DNA of 64,000 nucleotides from Corylus avellana (taxonomy: Eukaryota > Streptophyta > Magnoliopsida > Fagales > Betulaceae): NCBI RefSeq assembly GCF_901000735.1, contig NC_081550.1, positions 11,620,571-11,684,570 on the forward strand. The letters run 5' to 3'. This document shows positions 10,317-21,658 of this stretch, piece after piece; position 1 is the first letter of the stretch; every line of letters begins with the position of its first letter. The translations under genes and the position numbers were made by a program. Below the pieces are notes generated by a model that ran no database searches, had not been told where the DNA came from, and worked only from the letters and a program-made list of their open reading frames with translations.

Positions 10317-11600
10317 TTAACTTTTAAAATCTTCACCCAACCGGGTGAGGATTTTAAAAGGCCCAGCAGACCTATGATGAAGTTTATGAACTGCTCCATG
10401 GGGAAACCTTTTGGGCCTGATGCGAACCATGACAAGATCCCCTATTTGAAACTCCACATGTCGCCTATAGGGGTCCACCGTTGACTTGTAAGTGTTAGCA
10501 CTTAGTGCGAGTTTGTGCTTGACTTTGTTGTGGAGTTGCTGGATATGGTGGAAAAAGTCTTCAGCTGCTTCACTATGACGTGTAGGATTGGGAAGAGGAC
10601 ATAAGTCAAGAGGAATACATGGCGTCATTCCTGTGACTACGTCAAACAGAGAACGACCTGTGCTCTTATTAACAGATCTGTTGTAAACGAATTCTGCATG
10701 AGGGAGAAGTTGATCCCATGATGTTTGATGGTCGGTTACTAGACAACACAGAAGATTGCCCAAACTGCGGTTGACAGCTTTAGTCTGGCCATCCGTCTGA
10801 GGGTGGAAGGCACTCGGAAACTTCAATTTGGTCCCCATCTTTGCCCATAGAGTCTTCCAAAAGTAACTAATGAATTTTGCATCACGATCAGAAACGACCG
10901 TCTTGGGTAATCCATGGAGAAGGATGACCTCCGAGAAAAAGAGTGATGCGACTTTGGAAGCATCATAAGTTTTTGCACAAGGAATAAAATGTGCCATCTT
11001 GGAAAATTGATCCACCACAACAAATATAAAGTCATGATTACGTATCGTTTGTGGGAGGGCAATGACAAAATCCATACTGATATCACACCATGGGTGATCC
11101 GGAATGGGAAGGGCGCTGTATAATCCGGCGTTTGTGCGGGTTCCTTTAGAGAGCTGACACGTACGACACCTTTTGATAATAGTAAAAGCATCCCTCTTGA
11201 GGTGAGGCCAATAAAAATGATCACCCATGAGGGCGATAGTTTTATCACGCCCAAAATGTCTAGCTAGTCCCTCGGCATGGAGCTCCCGGATGACAAATTC
11301 TCGGACTGATGTGTGAGGGAGACAAAGCTGCACTCCTCTAAAAAGAAAACCATCAATAATGGTGTACTGTCCATCACACTTAATGGGTGAGTCCAATACT
11401 GCCTTATAACACGCCCCAAAGTCTGGATCATTGGGGTATGACCCTTTCAAGGATTCAAATTGGGAGAGCAAAAAAGACTTACGGCTTAAGGAGTCAGCCA
11501 CAGTGTTTTTCACCCCCACTTTATGGCGAAGAATGAAAGTAAATTGTAGATAGTTCACCCATCGAGCGTTCCGTGCATTGAGTTTCTTTCGGGAGTTCAA
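10317..11600 (-). pseudogene. Gypsy integrase region
   Basis: A 427-residue open frame covers the RNase H tail, an H2C2 zinc motif (H..H..CRTCQLSKG) and the DDE core: MDFV (first Asp), VVSDRDAKF (second Asp), then 'QTDGQTKAVNRS', where families normally have QTEVVNR. The third catalytic acid therefore reads Lys, and the integrase is probably dead although the frame is open. The C-terminal part has the GPF-type SH3-like block (SAGPFKILTRLGEDF) and stops before any chromodomain. Its role was insertion of retroelement cDNA. Confidence 0.8.
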
Positions 11601-12607
11601 GTGTCATAAGGAGTCATGGTCCGTGAATAGCAAAAATTCCTGATGTATGAGGTAATGGCGCTAGTGCTTGATAATCTGCACAAGAGCGTAAAGCTCCAAA
11701 TCATAAACGAGTAACGTTTGCGTGCATCATTGAACTTCTCACTAAAGTAAGCAATAGGGTGCCCTCCTTGACTCAAAACGCCTCCAATACCCATGTGTGA
11801 GGCATCGCAAGACACTTCAAAGGCTGCTTCGAAATTTGGGAGTCGTAAGATGGGTGCTTCTGTGAGTAATGTCTTGATAGTCTCGAAGGCCTATTGAGCC
11901 GTGTTGGTCCACATAAAAGATCTGTTCTTTGTACATTCTGTAATGGGGGCCATCACCGAGCTAAACCCACGTACAAATCTCCGGTAGAATGAGGCAAGCC
12001 CATGGAAACTATGAACTTCATGGACATTGTGCGGGGTGGGCCATTCCTTAATTGCGTAGACTTTCTCCGGGTCAGCAGATAGTCCCTTGGATGAGACAAT
12101 GAAACCCAATAAATTTACACTGTTCTGTGCAAAGGTGCACTTCTTGAGGTTAGCAAAAAAACTTTCAAAACGGAGAGTCTGATGTACCTATTATAGGTGG
12201 CCCACAAGATCCTTTAAACTTCGACTGAAAATAAGGATATCGACGAAGTACACCACAACAAATTTATCAATAAACGATTTGAGCACCTGGTTCATGATCC
12301 GCATAAAAGTACTAGGGGCGTTGGTAAGCCTAAACAGCAGTACAAGCCACTCAAATTGCCCATCATGCATTTTAAAGGCAGTTTTCCACTCATTGCCGGG
12401 GCGGATACGTATTTGGTAATACACGCTATAGAGATCAATCTTGGAAAAAATCGTGGCACCGTGTAGCACATCAAGCATGTCATCAAGCCGTGGGATAGGA
12501 AAACGATACTTCACGATGATTTTGTTGATTGCGTGGCTATCGACACACATACACCAACTCCCATCTTTTTTTGGTGTTAGTAAGGCAGGTACAGCACAAG
12601 GGCTCAT
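11597..12607 (-). pseudogene. Gypsy reverse transcriptase and RNase H, broken
   Basis: RT blocks are clear at 12191-12607: '[17 protein letters not shown]', '[14 protein letters not shown]', '[18 protein letters not shown]'. The catalytic box reads YFVDILI instead of YFDDILI, which removes one catalytic Asp. After frame breaks come '[16 protein letters not shown]' (11891-12109) and the RNase H start 'CDASHMGIGGVLSQGG' (11800-11600). Multiple frameshifts separate the pieces, so no functional enzyme is expected. Confidence 0.8.
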
Positions 12608-12613
12608 GCTCTC

Positions 12614-13390
12614 TCATACGAACCCACGATCAAGCAGCTCTTGGACTTGTCGTTGGAGTTCTTGGTGCTCAGTTGGGCTCATCCAATTCGATGGGAGATT
12701 TGGTAGTGATGCTCCTGAAAATAGGTTAATTGCGTGTTGTAGATTCCTCATGGGTGGGAGGTTACGTGGCAGCTCTTCTGGCATAACATCATGAAACTCC
12801 TTCAACAGGCCTTCAATTTTGGTGGGTATGGTGCAGTGGGTTGTGTTGGATGTATTCAGGCGTGCCACCAAGGCAATGAACAAACAACATTCCTTGCACG
12901 CTGCAGTGAACTTACGCAATGTAAGAACATGTCCCTCAGTAGCTTGTACCCCTACAGCTGATTGGTCAAACTCTTGCACTTTCATAGGTTTCAACACCAA
13001 CTTCTTTCCTTCATACATGAACGAGTATGTATTACCATAACCATCGTATTGCACTCTTCGATCGAAAGGTCACGGCCTTCCTAAGAGGACATGACAGGCT
13101 CTCATGGGAATAATGTCACACCACACGGTATCCTTGTAAGAATTGCCCAACAAAAAACTCACAAAACATCGTTGTTTCACCGGGATAGTAGTATCATCAA
13201 CCCAACTTACTTTATATGAACTTAGATGCTTCTCAATAGGTAACTTGAGCTTATGTACAACCTCTAGGGATACAACATTCATCCCGCTCCCATTATCGAT
13301 AATCATGTTCAAGGCTCTCCCATTGTGGGCTACTCGAGTATGAAAGATGTTTGTTCTTAACCACTCGTCCCGTCTACATCTTCTATGCAT
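12614..13390 (-). pseudogene. Gypsy protease and RT N-terminal linker
   Basis: The protease-like frame at 13070-13390 has 'MIIDNGSGMNVVSLE', corresponding to the D-S/T-G active site but reading DNG, and the C-terminal 'ACHVLLGRP' that closes retropepsins of this group. The next frame (12614-13054) has 'LLKEFHDVMPEELPRNLPP' and 'LQRQVQELLDRGFV', the linker into RT. A stop or shift separates the frames. Confidence 0.7.
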
Positions 13391-13407
13391 TTACCAGTAA
13401 GAATTCG

Positions 13408-14688
13408 TCATATAACACAAAGAGGTAGGTTTGAGCACTCCAATGTTTCTTCATGTGCCTCTACGTCACCTGTGGGGATCAAATTCTGATGTTGTTCAGC
13501 CTCTTCCTCGGGGGAATTCTCCTCGCAATACAATGTTTGGCGCTGCTCATGGGTGGGACACATAAATGCATAAGGGCCATGACCGCCGCAGTTATAACAT
13601 TCTCCACCTCTCCTTTCTCCCTTACCATCTCCCGTGATACGGCCACGCCTGTCCCCCTTATCAACTGGAGCTTTCTCGAATGGCAGGGGATTCTTCGAGA
13701 ATGCCCTATCTCCTGGTGGTGGTCCTCTACTCATGGTAGGAAAGCTTCCATTCGAGGTCCCGCTACCCCACCCCAATGGGGCTCGCCTTGCGCTCAAGAT
13801 CTTGGCTTGTTGTTCCAATCATAGGGCCAGTTGATAAACTTCATCAAGGCTCGTCAATCGGGTAGTAATCAACTCTCAACTGATGTCGTCTTGTAGGCCC
13901 GCCTTGTAGCGTGTGATAACCTGCTACTCTGTTTCGGTTAGACGACTGCAGATGCTTAACTCGTGGAAGCGGTGTGTATATTCATCCACCGTTGCGGCTC
14001 CTTGCTTGTGTGCAAGCAAGTCAGCAAAAACTGAGTCTTCATAGTCAAGGGCAAGGTACTTCTCCTATAACTTGAGTATCATCTCCTCCTAATTAGATAT
14101 GGGCGGCCATGAAAGTCAGTGCAATTGCTCTTCAACAAGGTACGACCACACACGTGCTTGACCCTTGAGTTTCATCTTTACAAACTGTACCTTTCGATTT
14201 GGAGAAAGGCCAAACCAATGAAAATAGTCTTCTAAAGACATGAGCCAGTCCTGGAACGCGTGTAGACCTAGTTTGCCATGGAAGTCTGACACATCTACTC
14301 GTATTCGCTTCGTGATGTCCCCTCGGTAGTCATGGGCTGGTTGACGGCCCCTTTGGTGTGAGAATTCCCGTCGATGATAGGGATTATAATCCCACATGCG
14401 TGTGCAGGGATTGTGCTTGGCCGTGAAGTGAGGCATGGAATTTAATGGTTGCTCTTCTTTCATCCGGAGAGATTCTGAAGCCTCAATTGATTTCTTGGCC
14501 TCTTCATCATCATGCCCAGTTTTGTCATGCTCACCTGAACCTTCAGGCTTAGGGAATACGTGCTCCCCCATACAGTCCACATGTTTAGCCATGGTGCTGA
14601 AATTCTCAAGTAGATCGAATAGGGCGTCATCACGTTGCTGCTGGGTGTATTGGCTGTCGCCATACGTTCGGCCACTCCGAGTTTGCAT
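13408..14688 (-). pseudogene. Gypsy gag and zinc knuckle
   Basis: The frame at 14116-14688 contains the gag block 'RIRVDVSDFHGKLGLHAFQD' and 'RKVQFVKMKLKGQARVW'. The frame at 13408-13818 contains a zinc knuckle, CYNCGGHGPYAFMCP, in which the usual His position appears displaced or lost. About 300 bases between them (13819-14115) still encode the gag middle but contain stops. A tandem duplication of about 52 bp sits just upstream (14699-14770). Confidence 0.65.
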
Positions 14689-14698
14689 CTTGGAAAAT

Positions 14699-14770
14699 TA
14701 ACTATTGGATGCCAGGAACCGCACTCCGAGTTTGCATCTTGGAAAATTATCCATTGGATGCAAGGAACCA
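14699..14770. repeat. Short tandem duplication upstream of gag
   Basis: 'actccgagtttgcatcttgg' followed by 'aaaatta', 'attggatgc' and 'aggaacc' occurs twice in a row with few changes. The first copy overlaps the gag start region (14676-14725). Confidence 0.7.
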
Positions 14771-14814
14771 TTGATTGCTTGGGGAAGTAATCGAACCTTT
14801 CTCTAATACCAAAT

Positions 14815-16285
14815 TGACGCAGCGTATCACCAATAACAATAGAAAGCAGAGGAAAACAAGCTGGAAAACAGAGACGTTCACCCTAGAGGGTGAGAAGTCG
14901 CATCTCAATAACAGCTGAAAATTTCTTATTCAATCTTCTCCTCATTGAGGCAAGGCAACAAAGGTCTTTACATAAACAATTGCAAACCCTAATTCTAACT
15001 TGCAAGCCACGGGGCTCACGTGGGGCACAAGCCCATTATTAAAACATAACTTAAAAAAACACACTATTAAATATAAAAGACCAACAAACAATACGTTGGT
15101 TTTATTTAAAACTCCCAAGATGTGTTGGTGCCATCAACCTGCAAATGCAAATACTGTAAAATTCGGAATAAATGTAGAGAGGAATAGAAATGAATTGCAA
15201 AGAAGTGGAAAAATAAATAGAATCATTCCCCAAACAAATATTTATGAATAAGCTTCTTCCATAATTAATTTCATAATGCAAGGCGTCACACTACAAACAA
15301 AAGACTAAAGTCGTACACACCAAACACCAATATAATGCAAACAAAAGAGTTGTACAAGGTTGTAGGCAAAGTAGTAGAAACCAATAAAAGTACGACATCA
15401 ACGAAATTCAAGTAGATAGCAGTCATTTTGTCTTGTTGGCACCAGAATTTCATGAAGGAGTGCATCTGACAAAGCCATTGTACGTACTCTTTTTTTTTTC
15501 TTGGTTTTTTGGTTTTTTTGTGTTTTTGTCTTTTTAATTCTTTATAAACATAGAAAAGCCATATTCCAGCTGCTGCATATTAGGGATGATCTTTGTCTTC
15601 TTCAGAATTCTGAACCTTGCTTGACAAAGCGTTTGTACTACTTTTTTTGTTTTTTGTTTGTTTGTTTGTTTGTTTGATTTTTTTTTTAAATTATTTTATT
15701 ATTTTATTTTTTTCAATTCTTTATACACAAAGAAGAACCACACTCCAACTACTGCATATCAAGGATGATCTTTGTCTTCCGAGTTCTGATCCCTGCTGAC
15801 AGAAAACAATATAACGAATACTAAAAAAGCATCAACGAGTAGAAGCATTGATATCAAATTAAGTATCATCAAGAAAACCTTTTATAGAAGAATCACGGAA
15901 AACAAAGTTTAATTCCATCAATCTTCTTCTTCTAAATGCTGTAAGAAAAAACCATAAATGATATATCCCGTTGACACTGCTTTCTATTTGGAAAAGAAAA
16001 TATATATATATATATATATATATATTCTTATTGAAGAATGTGGATGATGCAGATGGGCACAGTATTACGTAGAATGTGAGAAATTTCTTTGATCCACGAG
16101 GACTAGTTGTTAGTAGAAATGGGAATGTTCCTAATACTAACATATTTTTATAACCAATTGTTTCTTACCGTGAGTGCAATCCTGAGTGTTGGAAGTAAAA
16201 AAATAAATAAATTTAAAACACAAAAAAAAAAAAATTAAAATGCCTAAGTCGACCTAAGTATCGATCTTAGGTTTTTGAGTTAGAA
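14815..16285. other. LTR of the minus-strand gypsy, then intergenic repeats
   Basis: The part just above 14815 must be the 5' LTR, since it abuts the primer site, but its far end is unresolved. From 15470 to 15805 a segment of about 185 bp is imperfectly duplicated: 'ttctttata', 'ctgctgcatat' and 'ggatgatctttgtcttc' recur, separated by T-rich runs. A (TA)n microsatellite lies at 16001-16024. No gene is recognised. Confidence 0.45.
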
Positions 16286-16690
16286 GCAATGCCCTAATAT
16301 ATATATATATTAATGTACTCTTGGCCGATACCCCATTGTTTCTGCGATCAAGCACACAAGCTCCTAGAACTGCGACTGAACCTGCGAACGAGCACAAAAT
16401 CGAGCACACAAGTCCCTGGTTGTGCGATCGATCGCACTATACTTGCGATAGAGCGCACTCGGGGCCTTCTATGTTATTTTTCCGCTGTTATTTGTTTTAA
16501 ACCGGCTTAGTTTACTTGTTCTACTTGGATTAGGGTTGTGGGAGCCCTAATTCCGTTCTTTATTAGTACTAGGGGTCCTGGGGCTATAAATAGATGATTA
16601 TAACCTCTTGAAAAGATAGTTTAAGTTATTTGATTAGTTTTCTTTCAATAATAATTACTCATAGGAGTTTTCTTCATATTTTCCTTGAAA
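16286..16690 (+). repeat. Gypsy LTR copy ending at the gap (variant A)
   Basis: From about 16320 the sequence matches 17137-17510 almost base for base, including the exact palindrome at 16423-16436 and the 'ggggctataaatagatg' promoter at about 16582. Compared with the sequence after the gap it lacks about 300 bases (16835-17136). It is probably an allelic or paralogous contig end rather than a second true LTR. Confidence 0.6.
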
Positions 16691-16790
16691 NNNNNNNNNN
16701 NNNNNNNNNNNNNNNNNNNNNNNNNNNNNNNNNNNNNNNNNNNNNNNNNNNNNNNNNNNNNNNNNNNNNNNNNNNNNNNNNNNNNNNNNN
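16691..16790. other. Assembly gap (100 N)
   Basis: A run of exactly 100 N, a conventional placeholder length. Near-identical sequence flanks both sides. Confidence 0.95.
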
Positions 16791-16854
16791 AGCAGTGCCC
16801 TAATATATATATTAATGTACTCTTGGTTATATAATTTGCTTACATGTCGAAAGA

Positions 16855-17004
16855 GTAAAGCTACAAATACCCCAACTTCTTTACACCCACTTCTTCACAC
16901 CTATAGGTAGCTTTTAAAATTACCATTGGATTAAAATATAATAATAAGCAATCTTAAATCTAATGATGATTTTAAAAGCTACCTATGAGTGTGGAGAAGT
17001 AAGT
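16855..17004. mobile_element. MITE with inverted 'acttctycacacyyataggtagc' arms
   Basis: The left arm 'acttcttcacacctatagg' continues into 'tagcttttaaaat', and the right arm is 'attttaaaagctacctatg' continuing into 'agtgtggagaagt'. It is inserted just before the tail of a gypsy integrase and has no coding content. Confidence 0.6.
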
Positions 17005-17280
17005 TGATGTAGACTACAATGCCTGGGAGTATATGAGGAAGATTCGAATGGATAAAGGTGTGAAGACGCCCTGGCTTGACTGGGATCGAGCACAGTTCCC
17101 CTGTTTTGGAGAAGGAAGTCCCTAGAACTGCGACTGATACCCTATTGTTTCTGCGATCAAGCGCACAAGTTCCTGGAACTGCGACTGAACCTGCGAACGA
17201 GCACAAAATCGAGCACACAAGTCCCTGGTAGTGCGATCGATCGCACTATACTTGCGATAGAGCGCACTCGAGGCCTTCTA

Positions 17281-17621
17281 TGTTATTTTTCCGCTGTTAT
17301 TTGTTTTAAACCGGCGTAGTTTACTTGTTCTACTTGGATTAGGGTTGTGGGAGCCCTAATTCCGTTGTTTATTAGTACTAGGGGTCTTGGGGCTATAAAT
17401 AGATGATTATAGCCTCTTGAAAAGATAGTTTATGTTATTTGATCAGTTTTCTTTCAATAAGAATTACTCATAGGAGTTTTCTTCATATTTTCCTTGAAAC
17501 CCTAGATAGACTCTATAATTTTGAGAAGAATTCTCAGATCCTTGATAGACTCAAGATCTAAGAATTATTTATCCTTCTTCTTGTATTGTTTTACTCGCTT
17601 CCACTTAGTCAGGCTGCATCA
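17281..17621 (+). repeat. 5' LTR of the plus-strand gypsy element
   Basis: It runs from TGTTATTTTTCCGCTGTTAT to CAGGCTGCATCA and is matched by 21221-21561. It contains a TATAAAT box at 17394-17400. The bases directly upstream (17016-17275) correspond to the integrase tail and palindrome zone seen before the 3' LTR, so an older element end or a recombinant precedes it. The TG start is my best guess; the 3' edge is set by divergence of the two copies. Confidence 0.65.
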
Positions 17622-17623
17622 AT

Positions 17624-17635
17624 TGGTATCAGAAC
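17624..17635 (+). promoter_or_regulatory. Primer binding site, tRNA-Met type
   Basis: TTGGTATCAGAACC lies immediately after the LTR end. It matches the initiator tRNA-Met complement (TGGTATCAGAGC) with one change. Confidence 0.8.
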
Positions 17636-17648
17636 CCAGTCACTTTCC

Positions 17649-18784
17649 ATGGCTCCAAACACAAGAGGGAGGAAGGGCAACCGCTTTGCAAGCTTGCACG
17701 ACGTGTATGAGCGTGATGATTTAGTTCATGAAGAACATGCGGTGACCGGGAAGGCGCGAGGAAGGGCAGATTGCGGCTATGAGGGATCAAATTGAAGCCC
17801 TCACCACCCAACTGGCCGACGCACGCCTCCATGACTAGCATCTAGGTTGACCCCCACCACGCGTGCCAGAGGAGGAAGATGAAGATGACGATGGGTATGG
17901 ATCTGGAAACCCTTTTTTTGAGCGCTGAATGCAGGGTCGTCGACCCCCTGCCCAAGCTCATCCTAATCGATGGGAGAGCGGGTTCAAACTTGAGATTCCA
18001 GAATTCCACGGGGGTCTTGAACCCGAAGAATTCCTGTATTGGGTGGCGGTAGTTGAAGAGATTCTTAACTTCAAGAAGGTACCAGAAGATCGGCGAGTTT
18101 CTTTGGTCGCTACCAAATTTTGGGGAAGGGCTGCGGCATGGTGGTAGCAATTGAAGCAAGCTAGGGCATGCAAGGGCAAGAGAAAGCTCGACAATTGGGA
18201 GCAATTATTGGGAAAGATGCGACCCGCCTTTTTGCCCCACAATTACCTATGAACCGTGTATCAACGGCTGTAAAATTGGAGTCAAGGTTTGAAATCCGTA
18301 GATGAATACACGGATGAGTTCTACAAATTATTGACACGAGTTGATTTGTTCGAGACGAAGGAACAATTAATGTCCCAGTATATTGGGGGTTTGCGGCCAC
18401 AAATTCAAGACACATTGAACCTATTTAACCCCGCCAAGGTGTCGGAGGCTCACCAAAGGGCATTGTTAATTGAGAAGGCGTCGGCATGTGGGTCATTCAA
18501 CTCATTTGGACGTAGCGGTGGTGGAAGCTACAACCGGTCAAGGGTTCCGTTCACAACTCGGGAGGCCCCTTCCCAAGCAACCGGCCCAAGTAAAAACGCC
18601 ACACCCATGGGGTAGCCAAGCCGACCCAGGGTTGGAACCGGGCCCAAGTGTTTTTGTTGTGGAGAGATGGGCCACTGGATGGCAGATTGTCGCAAGGGAG
18701 AGAAGTATGGAAAGGCCCTACTCGTCGATTCGGGAGAACCCTTCGATGAGCAAGGCGATGGAAGAGAGCAAGAAGCAACTTTGA
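17649..18784 (+). pseudogene. Gypsy gag with zinc knuckle, interrupted
   Basis: The ATG at 17649 opens 'MAPNTRGRKGNRFASLHDVY', the usual start position after the primer site. A frame change follows. The capsid block at 17929-18147 reads 'FKLEIPEFHGGLEPEEFLYW' and ends with an in-frame stop after AAAWW. The gag continues at 18289-18615 with 'YIGGLRPQIQDTLNLFNPA'. A complete zinc knuckle, CFCCGEMGHWMADC (CX2CX4HX4C), is encoded near 18650-18700 in another frame. At least three breaks exclude a functional gag. Confidence 0.75.
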
Positions 18785-18836
18785 TGACTTCGAAGGGGCC
18801 GACGAAGAATTTGCCACTAGGGATGACACTCCTCTA

Positions 18837-19181
18837 TTGATGGTGCGAAGGTTATGTTATACACCGCAGAAGGTGAAGGGAGACGACAGACAGTGCCAGA
18901 ATCTTTTCCACACAATTTGCACAGTTAGAGGCAAAGGGTGCAAACTTGTTATTGATGAGGGCAACTGTGAGAACGTCGTGGCTGAAGAAGCGGTTCGGAA
19001 GTTGGGCCTTGCAATGGAGAAGCACCCTACACCATATCGCTTGGAGTGGCTCAAGAAAAGGGACGAGGTAATTGTGTCTAAATGTTGCCTTGTGAGTTTT
19101 TCCATTGGGAAGAGATATAAGGATAAGGTGTGGTGTGACGTGGTGGCGATGGATGTATGCCATATACTACTCGGGAGATAA
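18837..19181 (+). pseudogene. Gypsy protease
   Basis: A retropepsin-like frame with 'KLVIDEGNCENVVAEEAV' at the active site and the closing block 'DVCHILLGR'. The active site reads DEG where D-S/G-G is expected, so activity is doubtful. The frame ends at a stop directly after the closing motif, before the RT frame at 19236. Confidence 0.7.
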
Positions 19182-19235
19182 TGGCAATATGATAGGAATG
19201 CACATCATGACCGAAGGAAGAACACATACAGTTTC

Positions 19236-20465
19236 TTGGTTGACAATGTGAAGCTCACTCTCCAACCCAATCCGGGTGAAAGTCCCAAACCTTCAACCGG
19301 GAAGGGTCAAACATTGTTAGCCAGACATGAGTACGTCAAGGAGATGCTAGAAGCGGATTGTGGGTACTTACTAGTGGGTAAAGAAGGCAACAAGATAGAA
19401 GAGGTGCCGGAAGAAGCCAAAGGTTTAGTTGAAGAATTTGCAGAAGTATTTCCAGTTGAATTACTCGAAGAGCTACCTCATCTTCGTGACATACTACACC
19501 AAATTGATTTGGTGCAGGGATCGAGTCTACCCAACCGGCCATACTACCGTATAAGCCCCAAAGAGCATGAAGAGTTGAGGCGACAAGTGGAGGGGTTATT
19601 AGCAAAAGGACACATTCAAGATAGCATGAGTCCTTGTGCGATACCGGCTTTTCTCACCCCTAAGAAGGATGGTTCATGGAGGATGTGCGTGGATAGTAGG
19701 GCCATAAACAAGATCACCGTGAGATATCGGTTCCCTATTCCTCAATTGGATGATTTTTTAGATCAATTGAGTGGAGCAACGATATTCACCAAGCTGGATC
19801 TAAGGAGTGGGTACCATCAAATTCGAGTGCGACCAAGTGATGAGTGGAAAATAGCATTTAAAATGCAGGAGGGACTCTTTGAATGGTTGGTAATGCAGTT
19901 CGGATTATCTAATGCACCTAGCACATTCATGAGAGTGATGAACCAAGCTTTTCGGCCTTTTATAGAAAGGTTTGTCGTAGTATACTTTGATGATATACTC
20001 ATTTACAGCCCCGATAAAGAGACACACCTTCTACTTGTGAAGGAAGTACTACAAGTGCTCCGAAAAAAGAAGTTCTACGCATCACCAACCAAGTGCTCAT
20101 TCATGACAGATTCAGTGCTTTTTCTTGGCTATGTGGTGTCTAAAGATGGGTTGGTGGTGAATGAAGCAAAAGTGGCGGCCGTTCGGGATTGGTCCATTCC
20201 TACAACATTACACGAGGTAAGGAGTTTCCATGGGTTGGTGTCCTTTTATAGGCGTTTCATTCATAATTTTAGCACCATCATGGCACCTATCACCGAGTGC
20301 CTGAAGGCGAGGAAATTCTCTTGGAGTGACACATCTACCGATGCATTTGAGTTAATTAAACTCAAGTTGACGATGACTCCACTACTTAGTCCGTCAACCG
20401 GAGCACCAGCCTTAGCCCGTTCACCATTATCTATGGGAGTAATCGACGGGCACCACTGGATTTAG
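19236..20465 (+). pseudogene. Gypsy reverse transcriptase, truncated at RNase H
   Basis: A 409-residue open frame with all main RT blocks: '[19 protein letters not shown]', 'YRFPIPQLDDFLDQLSGATI', 'KLDLRSGYHQIRVR', and the intact catalytic box YFDDILIYS near 19985. The connection domain follows ('RRFIHNFSTIMAPITECL'). At about 20415 the RNase H should begin, but the sequence jumps to an integrase block ('RSPFTIIYGSN' in another frame), so RNase H and most of integrase are deleted. It copies RNA to cDNA in an active element; here it cannot be complete. Confidence 0.8.
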
Positions 20466-21259
20466 CATCTCTCCCTGATGTAAAGCGCATACACACCAAG
20501 GCGGAGGACCTTATTGCGCATATACAAGAGGGCCACAAGTAAACCATCCAGAACCTCGAAGACTCTATAGCCAAGTACAATGCAGATGCGGACAAGAAGC
20601 GGCGTGCTGTGGAATTTGAAGAAGGTGATTTTGTATGGGTGGTGCTCACCAAAGATAGATTTCCTATTGGCAAGTACAATAAATTAGCGGAGATTGGTCC
20701 GGTGGAGATTGTGAAGAAGATCAACCCCAATGCTTATCAGTTGAAATTGTCTAGCCATATTAAGACATCTGATGTCTTCAATGTCAAACATCTTGTGCTC
20801 TTTATGGAAGATTCGTCAAAGGAGTATATGAATTTGAGGGCGAATTCTGTTCAACCTAGGGAGGATGACATAGAATACAATGCCTGGGAGTATATGAGGA
20901 AGACCCGAATGGATAAAGGTGTGAAGACGCCCCGAAAGATGGTGACACGATCCCAAACTCGTGTAGCAAAAGAGGCAGTCCCTGAAACTGCGATCGATGG
21001 CACCTTGACTGCGATCGAGCGTAGTTCCCCTATTTTGGAGAAGGAAGTCCCTAGACCTACGATCGATACCCCCTATTTCTGCGATCGAGCACATGATGGA
21101 GCGCAGAAGCCCCTGAAACTACGACCGAACCTGCGAACGAGCACAAGATCGAGCGCTCAAGTCCCTGGTAGTGCGATTGATCGCGCTATACCTGCGATCG
21201 AGTACACTCGGGGCCTTCTATGTTATTTTTCCACTGTTATTTGTTTTAAACTGACTTAG
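20415..21259 (+). pseudogene. Gypsy integrase C-terminal end
   Basis: After the deletion junction the frame encodes the integrase C-terminal region: 'LPDVKRIHTKAEDLIAHIQ', one stop at 20540, 'FEEGDFVWVVLTKDRFPIG', 'LAEIGPVEIVKKINPNAYQL'. The frame then stays open from 20609 to 21259 through the palindrome-bearing zone just upstream of and into the 3' LTR, producing AID/AIE-type repeats. Whether that tail is a real part of the polyprotein is unknown. Confidence 0.65.
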
Positions 21260-21561
21260 TTTACTTGTTTTACTTGGATTAGGGTTGTGGGAGCCCTAAT
21301 TTCGTTCTTTATTAGTACTAGGGGTCTTGGGGCTATAAATAGATGATTATAGCCTCTTGAAAAGACAATTTATGTTATTTGATCAGTTTTATTTCAATAA
21401 GAATTACTCAGATGAGTTTTCTTCATATTTTCCTTGAAACCCTAGATAGACTCTATAGTTTTGAGAGAAATTCTCAGATCCTTGATAGACTCAAGATCTA
21501 AGAATTATTTATCCTTCTTCTTGTATTGTTTTACTCGCTTCCACTTAGTCAGGCTGCATCA
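21221..21561 (+). repeat. 3' LTR of the plus-strand gypsy element
   Basis: It matches 17281-17621 from TGTTATTTTTCC to GGCTGCATCA, with a TATAAAT box at 21334-21340. The copies diverge immediately afterwards, fixing the 3' edge at 21561. The two LTRs differ at several positions, so the insertion is not very recent. Confidence 0.7.
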
Positions 21562-21658
21562 TAAGTGTAAGGAAGTGGATGTATGTATATATAGTATTAC
21601 TCATTGTGAAAATATTAATCATATATGGAAATTGGATCTATTGAGTAAAATGAAATGC

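Larger units (their letters stand above)
10317..14814 (-). mobile_element. Decayed Ty3/gypsy (chromovirus-like) element
   Basis: Read on the minus strand, the order is primer site, gag, zinc knuckle, protease, RT, RNase H, integrase, the order of Ty3/gypsy elements. A Met-type primer site (TTGGTATTAGAG on the minus strand) lies at 14801-14812, so the 5' LTR begins at 14815 and runs to higher coordinates. No 3' LTR is seen below 10317. The element ends in a short inverted repeat 'ttttaaaatcttcaccc/gggtgaggattttaaaa' at 10320-10360. Confidence 0.75.
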
